A DNA stretch of 64,000 nt from Verrucomicrobiota bacterium (GCA_023433275.1 JAEZDN010000167.1:1-64000), one strand, 5' to 3'. Positions 1 to 8,654 are shown, counted from the stretch's first letter. Notes: generated by a model not told the origin, from the letters alone. Numbers and translations: made by a program.

Positions 1-20
1 TCTGATGTGTATAAGAGACT
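1..20. other. Probable sequencing-adapter remnant at contig end
   Basis: Positions 4-19 read GATGTGTATAAGAGAC, an exact 16-base match to the Tn5/Nextera mosaic-end adapter (AGATGTGTATAAGAGACAG). The sequence then departs from the adapter and enters infB coding sequence. The likely reading is that the window begins at an assembly contig end with untrimmed adapter, so these bases are not genomic and any start codon placed in them is artificial. Confidence 0.8.
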
Positions 21-2028
21 GGTCCCGCCGGCTCCCAAGCCCGCGCCAGCCCCCGTTTATCGCGCTCCGGTCGCCCCTGCGCCCGTGGCGAAAGCGCCGA
101 TGACCCCGCCGCCGATGCCCGCGGCGCGTCCGCCGATGCCACCGCCAACCCCCGCGGCCAAGCCCGCTCCGGCGGCGACTCCCACGGCTGGGGCGCCGGC
201 GGCAAGCTCCATGACGGTCACCGAGGAAGGGGGCGTCAAAATCATCCACCTGAAGCCGCCGATCATCGTGCGCGACTTCGCGGTCGCGCTAGGGCTCAAG
301 CCCTTCAAGCTGATCTCCGAGCTGATGGAGATGAGCATCTTCGCGTCGATGAACCAGTCGATCGATGAGGCCATCGCGACGAAGATCGGCGAAAAGCACG
401 GCTTCCTCCTCGACATCAAGCATCGCGGTGAAGCCGCCGCCCCCGCGGTCACCCCGGAGAAGGCCAAGATCAACAAGGAGGAAAAGGCGCGCGAGGAAGA
501 CCTCAAGAATCTCGCTCCGCGTCCGCCCGTGGTTTGCATTCTCGGCCACGTCGACCACGGCAAGACCTCGCTGCTGGACGCGATCCGCAAGGCCAACGTT
601 GCCGCCGGCGAGGCGGGCGGCATCACCCAGCACATCGGCGCCTACCAGATCGAGCATCAGGGGCGCAAGGTCACCTTCCTCGACACGCCCGGCCATGCGG
701 CGTTCACCAAGATGCGCGCCCGCGGCGCCTCGGTGACCGACATCGCGGTCCTCGTCGTCGCGGCTGACGACGGCTTCATGCCGCAAACCGACGAGGCCCT
801 CCAGCATGCCAAGGACGCGAATGTCGCGCTCATGGTCGCGGTCAACAAGATGGACGTGAAGGGGGCCAATCTCGACCGCGTGAAGCAACAGATGCAGGAG
901 CGACAGATCGCTCCCGAAGACTGGGGTGGCGAGACCGTCACGGTACCCGTTGCCGCCATCAAGGGGCAGGGTATCTCCGATTTGCTCGACATGATCCTCC
1001 TCCAGGCCGACGTGCTGGAGTTGAAGGCGAATCCAAAGACCGAGGCCAGCGGCGTGGTCATCGAGTCCCAGGTGGACGTGGGCCGCGGCCCGCTGGCCAC
1101 CGTCATCGTGCAGCGGGGCACGCTCCGCGTCGGCGACGCCCTCGTGTGCGGACCGCATTACGCCAAGGTCCGTGCGATGTTCGACGACCAGGGCAACAAT
1201 CTGAAGGAAGCGCCCCCGGCCATGCCGGTGCGCGTGATCGGCTGGTCCGGTTCACCCGACTCCGGCTCGAAATTCGTCAGCGCGAAGAATGCCCGCGAGG
1301 CCGAGCGCCAGGCGGAGGAGGCCGCCGACCTGCTGAAGAAGACCACGATCACCGAGGACGCGGCGCCGAAGGACGTGTCCATTGACGCCCTGTTCGCCAA
1401 CATTGCCGCGACGCAGGCGAAGGTGCTGCGCGTGGTGCTCAAGTCCGACGTGTACGGGTCGCTCGAAGCGGTTAAGAACGTGCTTGAGGGCATCAAGAGC
1501 GCGAAGGTCTCGCTCAACATCGTGGCCGCCGACGTGGGGGTGATCAGCAAGAACGACGTGCTGATGGCCAGCACCGGCAAGGCCGTCATCATCGGCTTCA
1601 ACACGAAGCAGGAAAACGGCGTCACCGCCCTCGCGAAGCACCACGGGGTGGCGATCGAGAACTTTTCGATCATCTACGAGTTGGGCGACCGCGTTCGCGA
1701 AATGATGGCCGACCTGCTCGATCCCGATCTCAAGGAAAACAAGCTCGGCGGCGCCGAGGTGCGCCAGGTGTTCCCGGTCGCCAAGGGATTTGTCGCCGGC
1801 TGCCTGGTCACCGAGGGCAAGATCACCCGCAACGCCACCGCCCGCGTCCGCCGCGGCAAGGAAAGCGTCTTCGAGGGCAAGGTCGGCACCCTGCGGCGCT
1901 TCAAGGACGATGCGAACGAGGTTCGCGCCGGCCTCGAGTGCGGCATCCGGCTCGATGGGTTCGACGGCTACCAGCCGGGCGATCGCATCGAGTGCTTTGA
2001 AATTCAGAAGGTTCGAGCCTCCCTGTAA
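7..2028 (+). CDS. infB: Translation initiation factor IF-2 (5' partial)
   Basis: IF-2 is the GTPase that brings initiator fMet-tRNA to the 30S subunit and promotes subunit joining. A Pro/Ala-rich linker is followed by the IF2_N domain (about residues 80-135) and the G domain with GHVDHGKTS (G1), GGITQH (G2), DTPGHAAF (G3) and NKMD (G4), then domains II, III and IV to a normal C-terminus. The frame is open to position 1, and the apparent GTG start at 7 lies in adapter-like sequence, so the true N-terminus is missing. It heads an operon with rbfA, a DHH phosphoesterase, truB and ribF, the usual nusA-infB-rbfA-truB order. Confidence 0.97.
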   Translation: MYKRLVPPAPKPAPAPVYRAPVAPAPVAKAPMTPPPMPAARPPMPPPTPAAKPAPAATPTAGAPAASSMTVTEEGGVKIIHLKPPIIVRDFAVALGLKPFKLISELMEMSIFASMNQSIDEAIATKIGEKHGFLLDIKHRGEAAAPAVTPEKAKINKEEKAREEDLKNLAPRPPVVCILGHVDHGKTSLLDAIRKANVAAGEAGGITQHIGAYQIEHQGRKVTFLDTPGHAAFTKMRARGASVTDIAVLVVAADDGFMPQTDEALQHAKDANVALMVAVNKMDVKGANLDRVKQQMQERQIAPEDWGGETVTVPVAAIKGQGISDLLDMILLQADVLELKANPKTEASGVVIESQVDVGRGPLATVIVQRGTLRVGDALVCGPHYAKVRAMFDDQGNNLKEAPPAMPVRVIGWSGSPDSGSKFVSAKNAREAERQAEEAADLLKKTTITEDAAPKDVSIDALFANIAATQAKVLRVVLKSDVYGSLEAVKNVLEGIKSAKVSLNIVAADVGVISKNDVLMASTGKAVIIGFNTKQENGVTALAKHHGVAIENFSIIYELGDRVREMMADLLDPDLKENKLGGAEVRQVFPVAKGFVAGCLVTEGKITRNATARVRRGKESVFEGKVGTLRRFKDDANEVRAGLECGIRLDGFDGYQPGDRIECFEIQKVRASL

Positions 2029-2113
2029 TTCTCGATTTTCGATTCCTGATTTTCGAACCGCGACCTGGAGTCAGCCGGAAATCGGGAGTCCGAAATCCCA
2101 ATTCGAAAATCCG

Positions 2114-2464
2114 ATGTCCAACCGCCTCCTTCGCGTCAACGCGCTCCTCCAGCGCGAAGTCAGCGCCTTCCTGCGGAAGCGCTACACGAGCGAGTCGGTG
2201 GCCATCACGATAACCGGGGTGGAAATCACGGGCGATCTTCGGGAGGCCAAGGTTTTCTATTCCGTGCTCGGCAATGAGGCGCAGGCCGAGAAAACCGGGA
2301 AGTGGCTGCGCGGGCGTCGCGACGAGATCCGGGAGATGCTGGCCAAGAACGTGGTCATCCGCCATGTGCCACTGCTGACTTTCGTGCATGACAACCATGC
2401 CCCGCGCACGTTGCGCGTGGAGACGCTGCTGGGGGAAATTGACCGGGAGATGCCGAAGTCATGA
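2114..2464 (+). CDS. rbfA: 30S ribosome-binding factor A
   Basis: RbfA is a small KH-fold protein needed for maturation of the 16S rRNA 5' end and for cold adaptation. The 116-residue product starts MSNRLLRVNALLQREVS and has the family features: an N-terminal helix, a central GDLREAKVFYSVLG strand-turn-strand and the end-of-domain segment RHVPLLTFVHDN. The frame is open upstream into infB, but the ATG at 2114 gives a normal-length protein. The 85-base gap after infB contains short inverted copies of a GATTTTCGAA-like motif. The TGA overlaps the next start (ATGA), indicating translational coupling. Confidence 0.93.
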   Translation: MSNRLLRVNALLQREVSAFLRKRYTSESVAITITGVEITGDLREAKVFYSVLGNEAQAEKTGKWLRGRRDEIREMLAKNVVIRHVPLLTFVHDNHAPRTLRVETLLGEIDREMPKS

Positions 2465-3459
2465 TGCATTATCCGCGCTTTGCCGCCCGCTTTGCCGTGC
2501 TCATTTCCGAGTTGCGGGGCAAGCAGGTGGTGGTGATCGGGCACCAGCGCCCGGATGCCGACTGCGTGGGCTCCCAAGTCGCGCTTTGCCGCGTGCTGCG
2601 GGCGCATGGCGTGGAGGCCGTGTGCATGAATCCCGATCAGGTGCCGCGCCGGATCAAATTCCTGCTGGGCGACACGCCCTTCTACCAGCGCGATGAGCTG
2701 TCACCCGAGGGCCGTGTCGCGATCTTCACCGATTGCGCCGACCATGCCCGCGCCGGGGAAAAGGTGCGCGCGATGTATCCCGCGCCGATCGCCTGTTTCG
2801 ACCACCATATTTCGAACCAGGGTTTTGCCCGATTCGATTTTGTGGACACGGCGTCCGCCGCCTCGGCGGAAGTGCTGACCGGCCTGTTTCTCGATGCGGA
2901 TCTGCCGATCGATCGCGTGACGGCCCAAGCGCTCTATACGGGCATCATGACCGATACCGGCCAGTTCCGCTTTCCGTCGACGTCCGAGCGCGTATTCCGG
3001 CTGAGTGCGGAGCTGGTGGCGCGGGGGGCGGATCCGGCGCTGGCCGGCGCGGAACTTTATGAGCGGGAATCGCTGGGCAAACTGAGGCTGCTCCAGCATT
3101 TCATCGGCTCGCTCAAGCTCGAGTGTGGCGGGCGCGTGTGCCTGGGCGTGCTCCCGCAGGGTATCTTTGACCGCAGCGGCGCCACGGTGGAGGACACCGA
3201 GGGGCTGGTGGATTACGCGCGGTGCATCGACGGGGTGGAAATCGGGGTGCTCATCGAGGAGCGGCCGGACACCATCAAGGCGAGCTTGCGCGGAAAGCTC
3301 AGCGTTTACCGCATGGATACCATCGCTTCGCAGTTCAACGGGGGAGGCCACGCGAACGCGGCGGGGCTGAACTGGCCCGGCACCCTCGCCGAATTTTATC
3401 CCCGGCTTCTCACCGCCATCACCACGCGGCTCAACGAGGTGGATGCCGCCCTGTCATGA
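2461..3459 (+). CDS. DHH/DHHA1 family phosphoesterase (NrnA-like oligoribonuclease/pAp phosphatase)
   Basis: The 332-residue product belongs to the DHH superfamily of manganese-dependent phosphoesterases that cleave nano-RNA and often pAp. Metal-binding motifs are visible in order: GHQRPDADCVGS near residue 30, the FTDCADH region near 95, the DHH signature FDHHISN near 115, TDTGQF near 160, and the DHHA1 substrate motif GGGHANAAG near residue 300. Its position between rbfA and truB matches the standard location of nrnA in many bacteria. It overlaps its neighbours at both ends by ATGA junctions. NrnA function is inferred from family and synteny; other DHH specificities cannot be excluded. Confidence 0.9.
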   Translation: MMHYPRFAARFAVLISELRGKQVVVIGHQRPDADCVGSQVALCRVLRAHGVEAVCMNPDQVPRRIKFLLGDTPFYQRDELSPEGRVAIFTDCADHARAGEKVRAMYPAPIACFDHHISNQGFARFDFVDTASAASAEVLTGLFLDADLPIDRVTAQALYTGIMTDTGQFRFPSTSERVFRLSAELVARGADPALAGAELYERESLGKLRLLQHFIGSLKLECGGRVCLGVLPQGIFDRSGATVEDTEGLVDYARCIDGVEIGVLIEERPDTIKASLRGKLSVYRMDTIASQFNGGGHANAAGLNWPGTLAEFYPRLLTAITTRLNEVDAALS

Positions 3460-4184
3460 GTCTCATCGCCGCCAGGGAAATGGAAGGGGTGCTGCTGGTC
3501 GACAAGCCCAAGGGGCTGACCTCGCATGATGTGGTTTACCGCCTGCGCCGGAAGCTTTCGATGAAGAAGATTGGCCACGCGGGCACATTGGACCCGATGG
3601 CGACGGGCCTGCTGGTCATGCTCATTGGCAAGGCGACCCGCATTTCCCAGTACCTGATGAGCGTGGACAAGGCCTACGAGGGCGAGGCCACGCTGGGGGT
3701 GGTCACGGATTCGCAGGATGCCGAGGGCGAAGTGCTCACGTCGCTGCCCGTGCCGGAACTCACCGAGGCGCAGGTGCTCGACGTGATGAAGGGTTTCCTC
3801 GGTGACCAGTATCAGACTCCGCCGATGCATTCCGCGATCAAGATCGACGGCGTGCCGCTCTACAAAATGGCGCGCAAGGGCGAGGAGGTGGAACGCGAGC
3901 CGAGGTTTATCCGCGTCATGGCGTTCGATTTGCTTTCGTTTGCCCCGCCCAAGGTGACGTTCCGGCTGCTTTGCACGAAGGGAACGTATGTGCGCACGAT
4001 CGCGCACGACCTCGGCAAGAAGCTGGGATGCGGCGCGCATCTTTCGGCTTTGCGCCGGACGGCCAGCGGCCAGTTCAACATCGCCCAATGCCTCACGCTC
4101 GACGAGATCGAGGGCATGGCGCTACCGGAAATTGAGAAGCGGCTGATCCCGATTTACGAGGCCGCGCCGCGCGTGGCCCAGTGA
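3456..4184 (+). CDS. truB: tRNA pseudouridine(55) synthase
   Basis: TruB converts U55 to pseudouridine in the T-loop of tRNAs. The 242-residue product has the conserved start EGVLLVDKPKGLTSHDVV, the catalytic-aspartate motif GHAGTLDPMATGLL near residue 45, the DQYQTPPMHSAIKIDG segment and the RLLCTKGTYVRTIAHDLG motif near 175. The ATG at 3456 overlaps the preceding stop (ATGA); the frame is open further upstream but that part only shadows the preceding gene. At this length it lacks a large PUA extension. The stop overlaps the ribF start. Confidence 0.95.
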   Translation: MSLIAAREMEGVLLVDKPKGLTSHDVVYRLRRKLSMKKIGHAGTLDPMATGLLVMLIGKATRISQYLMSVDKAYEGEATLGVVTDSQDAEGEVLTSLPVPELTEAQVLDVMKGFLGDQYQTPPMHSAIKIDGVPLYKMARKGEEVEREPRFIRVMAFDLLSFAPPKVTFRLLCTKGTYVRTIAHDLGKKLGCGAHLSALRRTASGQFNIAQCLTLDEIEGMALPEIEKRLIPIYEAAPRVAQ

Positions 4185-5131
4185 GCGGGATGTTGCAGTT
4201 CGACGGCCTGGAGCGGGCGGCGTTGCCCGCCCGGCCGTTGCATCTGGCGATCGGCATGTTCGATGGCGTGCATCTCGGGCATCAGTCGGTGATCGAGGCC
4301 GCGATTCATTCGGCGCGGCGCAGCGGCGGGCTGGCCGGCGTGCTGACGTTTGCACCGCATCCCAGCGTGCTGCTGCGTCCGGACAATCCCACCCGGTTGA
4401 TGATGCCCCCGGCGATGAAGCGCGCGGTGCTGGCGCGGGTGGGCGTGGATGTGCTCATCCAGCAGAATTTCTCGCCCGAGTTTGCCGCCACCCGGGCAGA
4501 AGATTTCGTGCCCTGGCTGCGACGGCATTTGCCAAGCCTGGTGGCCCTATACATCGGGGAGAACTGGCGCTTTGGTCGTGATCGGGCCGGGGATGTGGCC
4601 TTTCTCGTGGCGGAAGCCAACAAGGTCGGGCTGTCGGTTTACAGTGCGCCTCGCCTGAAGCATAATGGGGCCCCGATCAGCAGCTCACGCCTGCGGGAGT
4701 TGCTCGCGGCCGGCGACATGGTCGGCGTCAATGCGATGCTCGGGTATACTTATTTCAGCGAGGGGGTGGTGGAGCGAGGCCGTCAGCTGGGCCGGACGAT
4801 CGGTTTCCCGACCCTTAACGTGCCATGGACGCCGGAATTGCCGCCGCGTTATGGTGTCTACGCCGTCGAGGTGGCGACCGGTCAGAAGCGACCCCTGAAG
4901 GCCGTCGCCAACTACGGCCTGAGGCCGACCGTGACCCAGACCAGCCAGCCGCTGTTGGAGGTGCATTTGTTGGAAACCTCGCCGCTCACTTATGGGGACA
5001 AGTTGACGGTCAGCTGGCTTCATTTCATCCGCCCCGAGGGCAAGTTTGGCAGCCTTGAGGAGCTCCGTCAGCAGATCGAGAATGACCGGAAAACGGCATT
5101 GGAATATTTTGCCCGCGGGGCGGTCGGGTAA
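4181..5131 (+). CDS. ribF: Bifunctional riboflavin kinase/FAD synthetase
   Basis: RibF phosphorylates riboflavin to FMN and adenylates FMN to FAD. The 316-residue product shows the N-terminal nucleotidyltransferase motifs GMFDGVHLGHQSVI and TFAPHPSVLLRP, then GENWRFGRDRAGDV and a SSSRLREL motif, followed by the C-terminal kinase domain with GRTIGFPTLNV, YGVYAVEV and NYGLRPTV. A GTG start at 4181 overlaps the truB stop (GTGA); the ATG at 4190 is a possible alternative. It is the last protein gene before tRNA-Asp, a common arrangement at the end of the infB-truB operon. Confidence 0.95.
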   Translation: MSGMLQFDGLERAALPARPLHLAIGMFDGVHLGHQSVIEAAIHSARRSGGLAGVLTFAPHPSVLLRPDNPTRLMMPPAMKRAVLARVGVDVLIQQNFSPEFAATRAEDFVPWLRRHLPSLVALYIGENWRFGRDRAGDVAFLVAEANKVGLSVYSAPRLKHNGAPISSSRLRELLAAGDMVGVNAMLGYTYFSEGVVERGRQLGRTIGFPTLNVPWTPELPPRYGVYAVEVATGQKRPLKAVANYGLRPTVTQTSQPLLEVHLLETSPLTYGDKLTVSWLHFIRPEGKFGSLEELRQQIENDRKTALEYFARGAVG

Positions 5132-5145
5132 TTTCCAAACGACGC

Positions 5146-5173
5146 TTGACAGCCCTAGGCCCGAATCTACGTT
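5146..5173 (+). promoter_or_regulatory. Candidate promoter of tRNA-Asp
   Basis: A perfect -35 hexamer TTGACA (5146-5151) is followed after 16 bases by TACGTT (5168-5173), a weak -10. The tRNA begins about 22 bases further on. The -10 match is poor, so only the -35 is strong evidence. Confidence 0.5.
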
Positions 5174-5194
5174 GCGGCCTCTTTCCCGGTTAAC

Positions 5195-5271
5195 GGGGTG
5201 GTAGCTCAGTTGGTTAGAGCGTCTGCCTGTCACGCAGAAGGTCGCGGGTTCGAGTCCCGTCCATCCCGCCA
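5195..5271 (+). tRNA. tRNA-Asp (GTC)
   Basis: A full cloverleaf can be folded: acceptor GGGGTGG pairs with CCATCCC (one G-U), the anticodon stem is TCTGC/GCAGA around loop CTGTCAC (anticodon GTC, Asp), and the T arm carries TTCGAGT. The discriminator is G and the 3' CCA is encoded. It lies after ribF and is closed by a strong terminator. Confidence 0.97.
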
Positions 5272-5276
5272 ATTTT

Positions 5277-5302
5277 AAGGCCTCCCTTTTTGGGGAGGCC
5301 TT
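5277..5302. terminator. Bidirectional intrinsic terminator
   Basis: AAGGCCTCCC (5277-5286) and GGGAGGCCTT (5293-5302) form a perfect 10-bp stem with a 6-base loop. T-rich sequence follows on the plus strand and an A/T-rich stretch (AATTTT) precedes it, so it can stop transcription from tRNA-Asp and also from the convergent gene that ends at 5343. Confidence 0.85.
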
Positions 5303-5342
5303 GTTCGTTTCAGGCTGTTTCAGGACGGCGATTGGCGCCGGA

Positions 5343-6413
5343 TCACTGCGGGACCTCGAGGAGGTAATCGTAAGTGCCGCTGACAAACTGGCCGCGGTCG
5401 ACCGCGGGTACGAAGACCGCCGAGCGCTCCAGCGGGCCGGTGAGGTGGGGAATGGTTTGGGCGGGAATTGAACCGTCTTCCTTGATCTTTACCCCTGTGA
5501 CCTTGCCGTCGGCGCCGACCTCAATTTTCGCTTCGACGCGCATGATGCCCGCGGCCTTCAGGCGGCGCGGGACGAGGGGATCGCCAACGAGGATCGGGCC
5601 GGCCTGGTCCTGCTGATGGCGATGCGCGTGCAGCGCGGAGAGATAATGAGCGCGGTCGGGCCAGGATTGCGGGCTATTGGGGCGCATGAGGGCGAGCAAC
5701 GCGTCGACATCGGCGAAGAACTGGTTGATGGCGGCTTCGTCGGGATTCTCGGTTCCAAAGATTGGCACGCCGTCCCGGGAAAGGGCAAAGAGGGCGCGAT
5801 CACCGCGGCCAGGGGCCAGCCGCGCGAGCGGCGTGATGCGGGGCTGCTCCTCGTAGGCGATCAGCATCCACGGCAGGTTGGCGCGTGACGCCAGCCCGCT
5901 GTAGAGGCTCGGACCGCCCTGATGCATGCCAAACTGGACGCCCTCGACTTGGCCGGGATGCTTTTGCATGAGCGCGTTGTAGGGCGCCGTGGCCTTGGCG
6001 AGCATGTCCCACGAATCGCCCTGCGCGGCGTCCACATAGAACATGATCAGGATTTCGGGCTCGGGCCGCGAGTTGAGATTGGCGGGCAGGAGATTCGCGC
6101 TGACAAACTCCCGGAGATGGGCGCGGAGCCGGCCGGTGACGTCGCCGTTGGCGTCGGCCCAGCGGGCGGCGGGCGCGGGCTTGTTGCCGACCTGCTCATG
6201 GAACCGGACGCAATCGGCGGGGGGGAGCACGCGCCATGGCAGGCGGCGGCCGGCGCCGGTCGATGTGCGGAACAGGGCGAATGGCCCGATGACCTCGGCC
6301 GGTTCGGCCTTGAAGACGTTGCCCTGGATGTCCTTCCAGTCTTCGATCTTGGCGGTGGAGAGGAGGGCCGCGGACAATGCCAGGACCCAGATGACGCGGG
6401 GTAGTTTGCGCAT
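5343..6413 (-). CDS. Exported protein of unknown function with SHD1-like and thioredoxin-like segments
   Basis: The 356-residue protein begins with a signal peptide (MRKLPRVIWVLALSAALLSTA). Residues of about 24-75 (DWKDIQGNVFKAE onward to CVRFHEQ) resemble the short SHD1-like module common in secreted planctomycete and verrucomicrobial proteins. The central part (EILIMFYVDAAQGDSWDML) has the look of a thioredoxin-fold strand-helix unit but no CxxC pair. The last 80 residues (VEAKIEVGADGKVTGVKI to YDYLLEVPQ) resemble a TonB-type C-terminal domain. I do not recognise a specific function. It is convergent with tRNA-Asp. Confidence 0.75.
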   Translation of the reverse strand: MRKLPRVIWVLALSAALLSTAKIEDWKDIQGNVFKAEPAEVIGPFALFRTSTGAGRRLPWRVLPPADCVRFHEQVGNKPAPAARWADANGDVTGRLRAHLREFVSANLLPANLNSRPEPEILIMFYVDAAQGDSWDMLAKATAPYNALMQKHPGQVEGVQFGMHQGGPSLYSGLASRANLPWMLIAYEEQPRITPLARLAPGRGDRALFALSRDGVPIFGTENPDEAAINQFFADVDALLALMRPNSPQSWPDRAHYLSALHAHRHQQDQAGPILVGDPLVPRRLKAAGIMRVEAKIEVGADGKVTGVKIKEDGSIPAQTIPHLTGPLERSAVFVPAVDRGQFVSGTYDYLLEVPQ

Positions 6414-6469
6414 GAGCGAGGGGGAGGAGTATTTTTTATGGAGTCACGACGTGACGCACAAGCCACAAC

Positions 6470-7012
6470 TCAACCGGCCGGGTGCCGGCAACGAGCAAGC
6501 TCGGTGCGCCACAATTCCGATTCACCGGCTAGACCGTGGGTTCGCAGGCGCTCCGCAATTTCCTCGATGGTCGGCTCCACAACCCGGTGTTTCGGATCGG
6601 CGGGAAATTCCGGGCGCACGACGCGGCACAGCGCCCAGCAGGCCCAGGTGCGCCAGCGTCGCTGGTCGCGGCGCGGTTCATTCATGCGGTCGGCGAGGTG
6701 TTGAAAATGAACCCGGGGATTTCCGATGAAAACGTCGGGCGGCGCGTGGCGGAGAAACCAGGCCATGGGCCGGTACGGCAGAGGCCATGAATGCAACGCC
6801 GGTTCGTCGCCGCGGAGGTCCGCGGCGAGCGCGCGGTCGAGGGCCAGGATGGCGCGCGCCGCGAGGCCCTGTTGCCACAGGTAATTCGCGTACGTCAGCG
6901 CTGTCAGATAAAACGCGACATCCCGGGCGTCGCCGTGCGCGGTGAGGGCCCGCGCGTCCATGGCGGCGGGCGCGGGGGGCAGGTGCGGACACGGCGGCAA
7001 AGAGGAAGGCAT
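6470..7012 (-). CDS. Hypothetical protein
   Basis: A leftward frame ends at 6470. From the ATG at 7012 it gives 180 residues, but the frame stays open to a TTG at 7099, and an ATG at 7093 is another option; no clear ribosome-binding site decides. The product has an Ala/Leu-rich helical core (FYLTALTYANYLWQQGLAAR, then AILALDRALAAD) resembling a TPR-like hairpin, then Trp/Arg-rich segments (RRWRTWACWALCRVVRPEFP). No signal peptide or catalytic motif is visible. It lies just upstream of the 5343-6413 gene on the same strand. Function unknown. Confidence 0.55.
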   Translation of the reverse strand: MPSSLPPCPHLPPAPAAMDARALTAHGDARDVAFYLTALTYANYLWQQGLAARAILALDRALAADLRGDEPALHSWPLPYRPMAWFLRHAPPDVFIGNPRVHFQHLADRMNEPRRDQRRWRTWACWALCRVVRPEFPADPKHRVVEPTIEEIAERLRTHGLAGESELWRTELARCRHPAG

Positions 7013-7206
7013 GACAAGGGGAAGGGATTTCGCGGACCCGTCGCGTGGGGCCGGAGGACGAGCGTCGAGCATGAAGCGCCGCCCGCCGTGCATGCTCAAG
7101 TTTAACTTGGCGACCGGGCCGGCTCCCGCGCATAAGGGAGTTTCTGCAACACTCGCCCACAGCTACCGTCAATGAGGTCACCGGCTGGCGATGGCTCGCG
7201 CTCTGG

Positions 7207-7806
7207 TTGCTGGCGGCGGTCTTGCGGGTGTGGGGCCGCACGCTGCGGTTCGAGGTGGACACGGCCACCAAGGAACGCCTGACGAAATCCGACGTCCCCG
7301 TGGCGGTGGTGCTCTGGCACAACCGGCTGTTCCTTTCCGCGGAGTTTTTTCGGCGTTACCGGACGCGGCGCGCCGTGCACGGACTGGTGAGCGCGAGCAA
7401 GGACGGGGCGTGGCTGGCGGCCTTCTATCGGCTGATCGGCATCGTGCCGGTGCGAGGTTCCAGCAGTAATTTTGGTAGGGAAGCCGGCCGCGTGCTGATC
7501 GAGGTGATGCGGCAGGGGCACGACATTGGGATCACGCCGGACGGTCCGCGCGGGCCGATGTACACGGTCGAGCCCGGGGTGTTGGTGGTAGCGCGCCGCA
7601 ACCAGGCCCCGATGATATTGTTCGGGGCGGAATTCACCCGTGCCTGGCGTCTGCGGAGCTGGGATCGCTTCTATATTCCCGCGCCTTTCTCGCGGATCCG
7701 GATGCGCTCGGCGGTGCTGCCGGTCGTCACGGAGACCGGTGTGAAGACGACGGCAGACGACGTGCGTGCGGCGATGCTGGCGATCAATCCGGATTTGCCG
7801 GGTTGA
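7207..7806 (+). CDS. DUF374 family lysophospholipid acyltransferase-like protein
   Basis: The product has the features of DUF374 proteins, relatives of the LpxL/PlsC acyltransferases found near lipid A genes: an N-terminal hydrophobic segment, an acyltransferase His in VVLWHNRLF near residue 37, SASKDG, and the substrate motif GITPDGPRGPMY near residue 110. The frame is open upstream of the TTG at 7207 (in-frame WRWLALW), so the true start may be some codons earlier; no ATG in frame is available. At about 200 residues it is near family length. It probably acylates an envelope lipid at the inner membrane; the substrate is not known. Confidence 0.82.
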   Translation: MLAAVLRVWGRTLRFEVDTATKERLTKSDVPVAVVLWHNRLFLSAEFFRRYRTRRAVHGLVSASKDGAWLAAFYRLIGIVPVRGSSSNFGREAGRVLIEVMRQGHDIGITPDGPRGPMYTVEPGVLVVARRNQAPMILFGAEFTRAWRLRSWDRFYIPAPFSRIRMRSAVLPVVTETGVKTTADDVRAAMLAINPDLPG

Positions 7807-7866
7807 TACGACGGCACGATGGAGGCGCAGAATGGAGGTTCTGCGCGGTGAGAGCGCGTCAGCGGC

Positions 7867-7891
7867 GGGATGCGGGGTGAGGGCACCCCGC
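7867..7891. repeat. REP-like palindrome (GGGGTG..CACCCC)
   Basis: The core GCGGGGTGAGGGCACCCCGC forms a hairpin (GCGGGGTG/CACCCCGC around a 4-base loop). It resembles the GGAG-headed palindromes at 14497, 15052 and 27371. It lies in the short gap between two convergent genes. Confidence 0.5.
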
Positions 7892-7937
7892 CCACAGCTG
7901 AAAAGCCAGGCGTCGGGTTCCGAACCCGGGCAGACCT

Positions 7938-8354
7938 TTAGAAGGATGGATGGACCGTGATGCTCTGGCCCGGGTTGACGACGTAGTCGGTGCCCGTATT
8001 CCAAGTCAGGTCATTGACCAGCACCTTGAAGACGACGGGCAGCTTGGCGCCCTTCACCGAGGTGGTCCAGAGATTGGAACCGGTGTTGTCCATGGCGGCG
8101 CCGATATCCCAACTCAGGCCCGGGCCTTCGCCGCGGATGTAGAGGTGATTGCCGAAACCGATGTCGATTCGGGCGGAGATGAAGGTGGCCGGCGGCTCCG
8201 CGACGGCTTTCTTGCGGGTGGGGGCGTCGGTCTTCTTGGCCGGCGCAGCCTTGGGTTGGGCCTTCGCGGCGGCTTTGGGCGAGGGCTTGGCAAACGTGGG
8301 CTTGGCCAAGGTGGGCTTGGTGAGGGCGGGAGCGGGCTTGACTGACTTTTTCAT
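7938..8354 (-). CDS. Hypothetical protein with Lys/Ala/Pro-rich N-terminus and CBM-like C-terminal domain
   Basis: The 138-residue protein has two parts. Residues 1-52 are built from Lys/Ala/Pro-rich repeats (TLAKPTFAKPSPKAAAKAQP) and should be disordered and basic. Residues of about 58-138 form a compact domain containing LYIRGEGPGLSWDIG and a C-terminal beta-rich segment. The phrase RGEGPGLSW recalls the starch-binding-like domains found alone in verrucomicrobial and planctomycete proteins, where it follows alanine/lysine-rich tails. No signal peptide is seen, so the protein is probably cytoplasmic. The function is unknown; a DNA- or polysaccharide-binding role is possible given the basic tail. 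Confidence 0.7.
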   Translation of the reverse strand: MKKSVKPAPALTKPTLAKPTFAKPSPKAAAKAQPKAAPAKKTDAPTRKKAVAEPPATFISARIDIGFGNHLYIRGEGPGLSWDIGAAMDNTGSNLWTTSVKGAKLPVVFKVLVNDLTWNTGTDYVVNPGQSITVHPSF

Positions 8355-8578
8355 GATTTGATTTCGATTTCAGGTTCAGGGAAAGAGGCTGTCTTCCCCC
8401 TCGATCCGGTGTCTCGCAACAGCAAATTAGGGGCCAAAATTGCGCTTGGCTAAGTCGCGTTGGAGCAGACGAAAGCGAGGGTTGATTCGCGGCCGGGAAG
8501 AATCTTCAGGGCTGGCTGGCGGGTCCGAAGTCATCGGAGCACTTCCGAACGGAGTCCGGGTTTTGTGCCGGCCAGCGG

Positions 8579-8654
8579 TGGTGGAGCAGATCGGGATCAA
8601 ACCGACGACCTCGTCGTTGCGAACGACGCGCTCTATCAACTGAGCTACTGCCCC
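8579..8654 (-). tRNA. tRNA-Ala (CGC)
   Basis: On the minus strand the acceptor GGGGCAG pairs with CTGCTCC, the anticodon stem is CGTCG/CGACG around loop TTCGCAA (anticodon CGC, reads GCG Ala codons), discriminator A, and CCA is encoded. GCG is expected to be a heavily used Ala codon in this G+C-rich genome. Confidence 0.95.
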
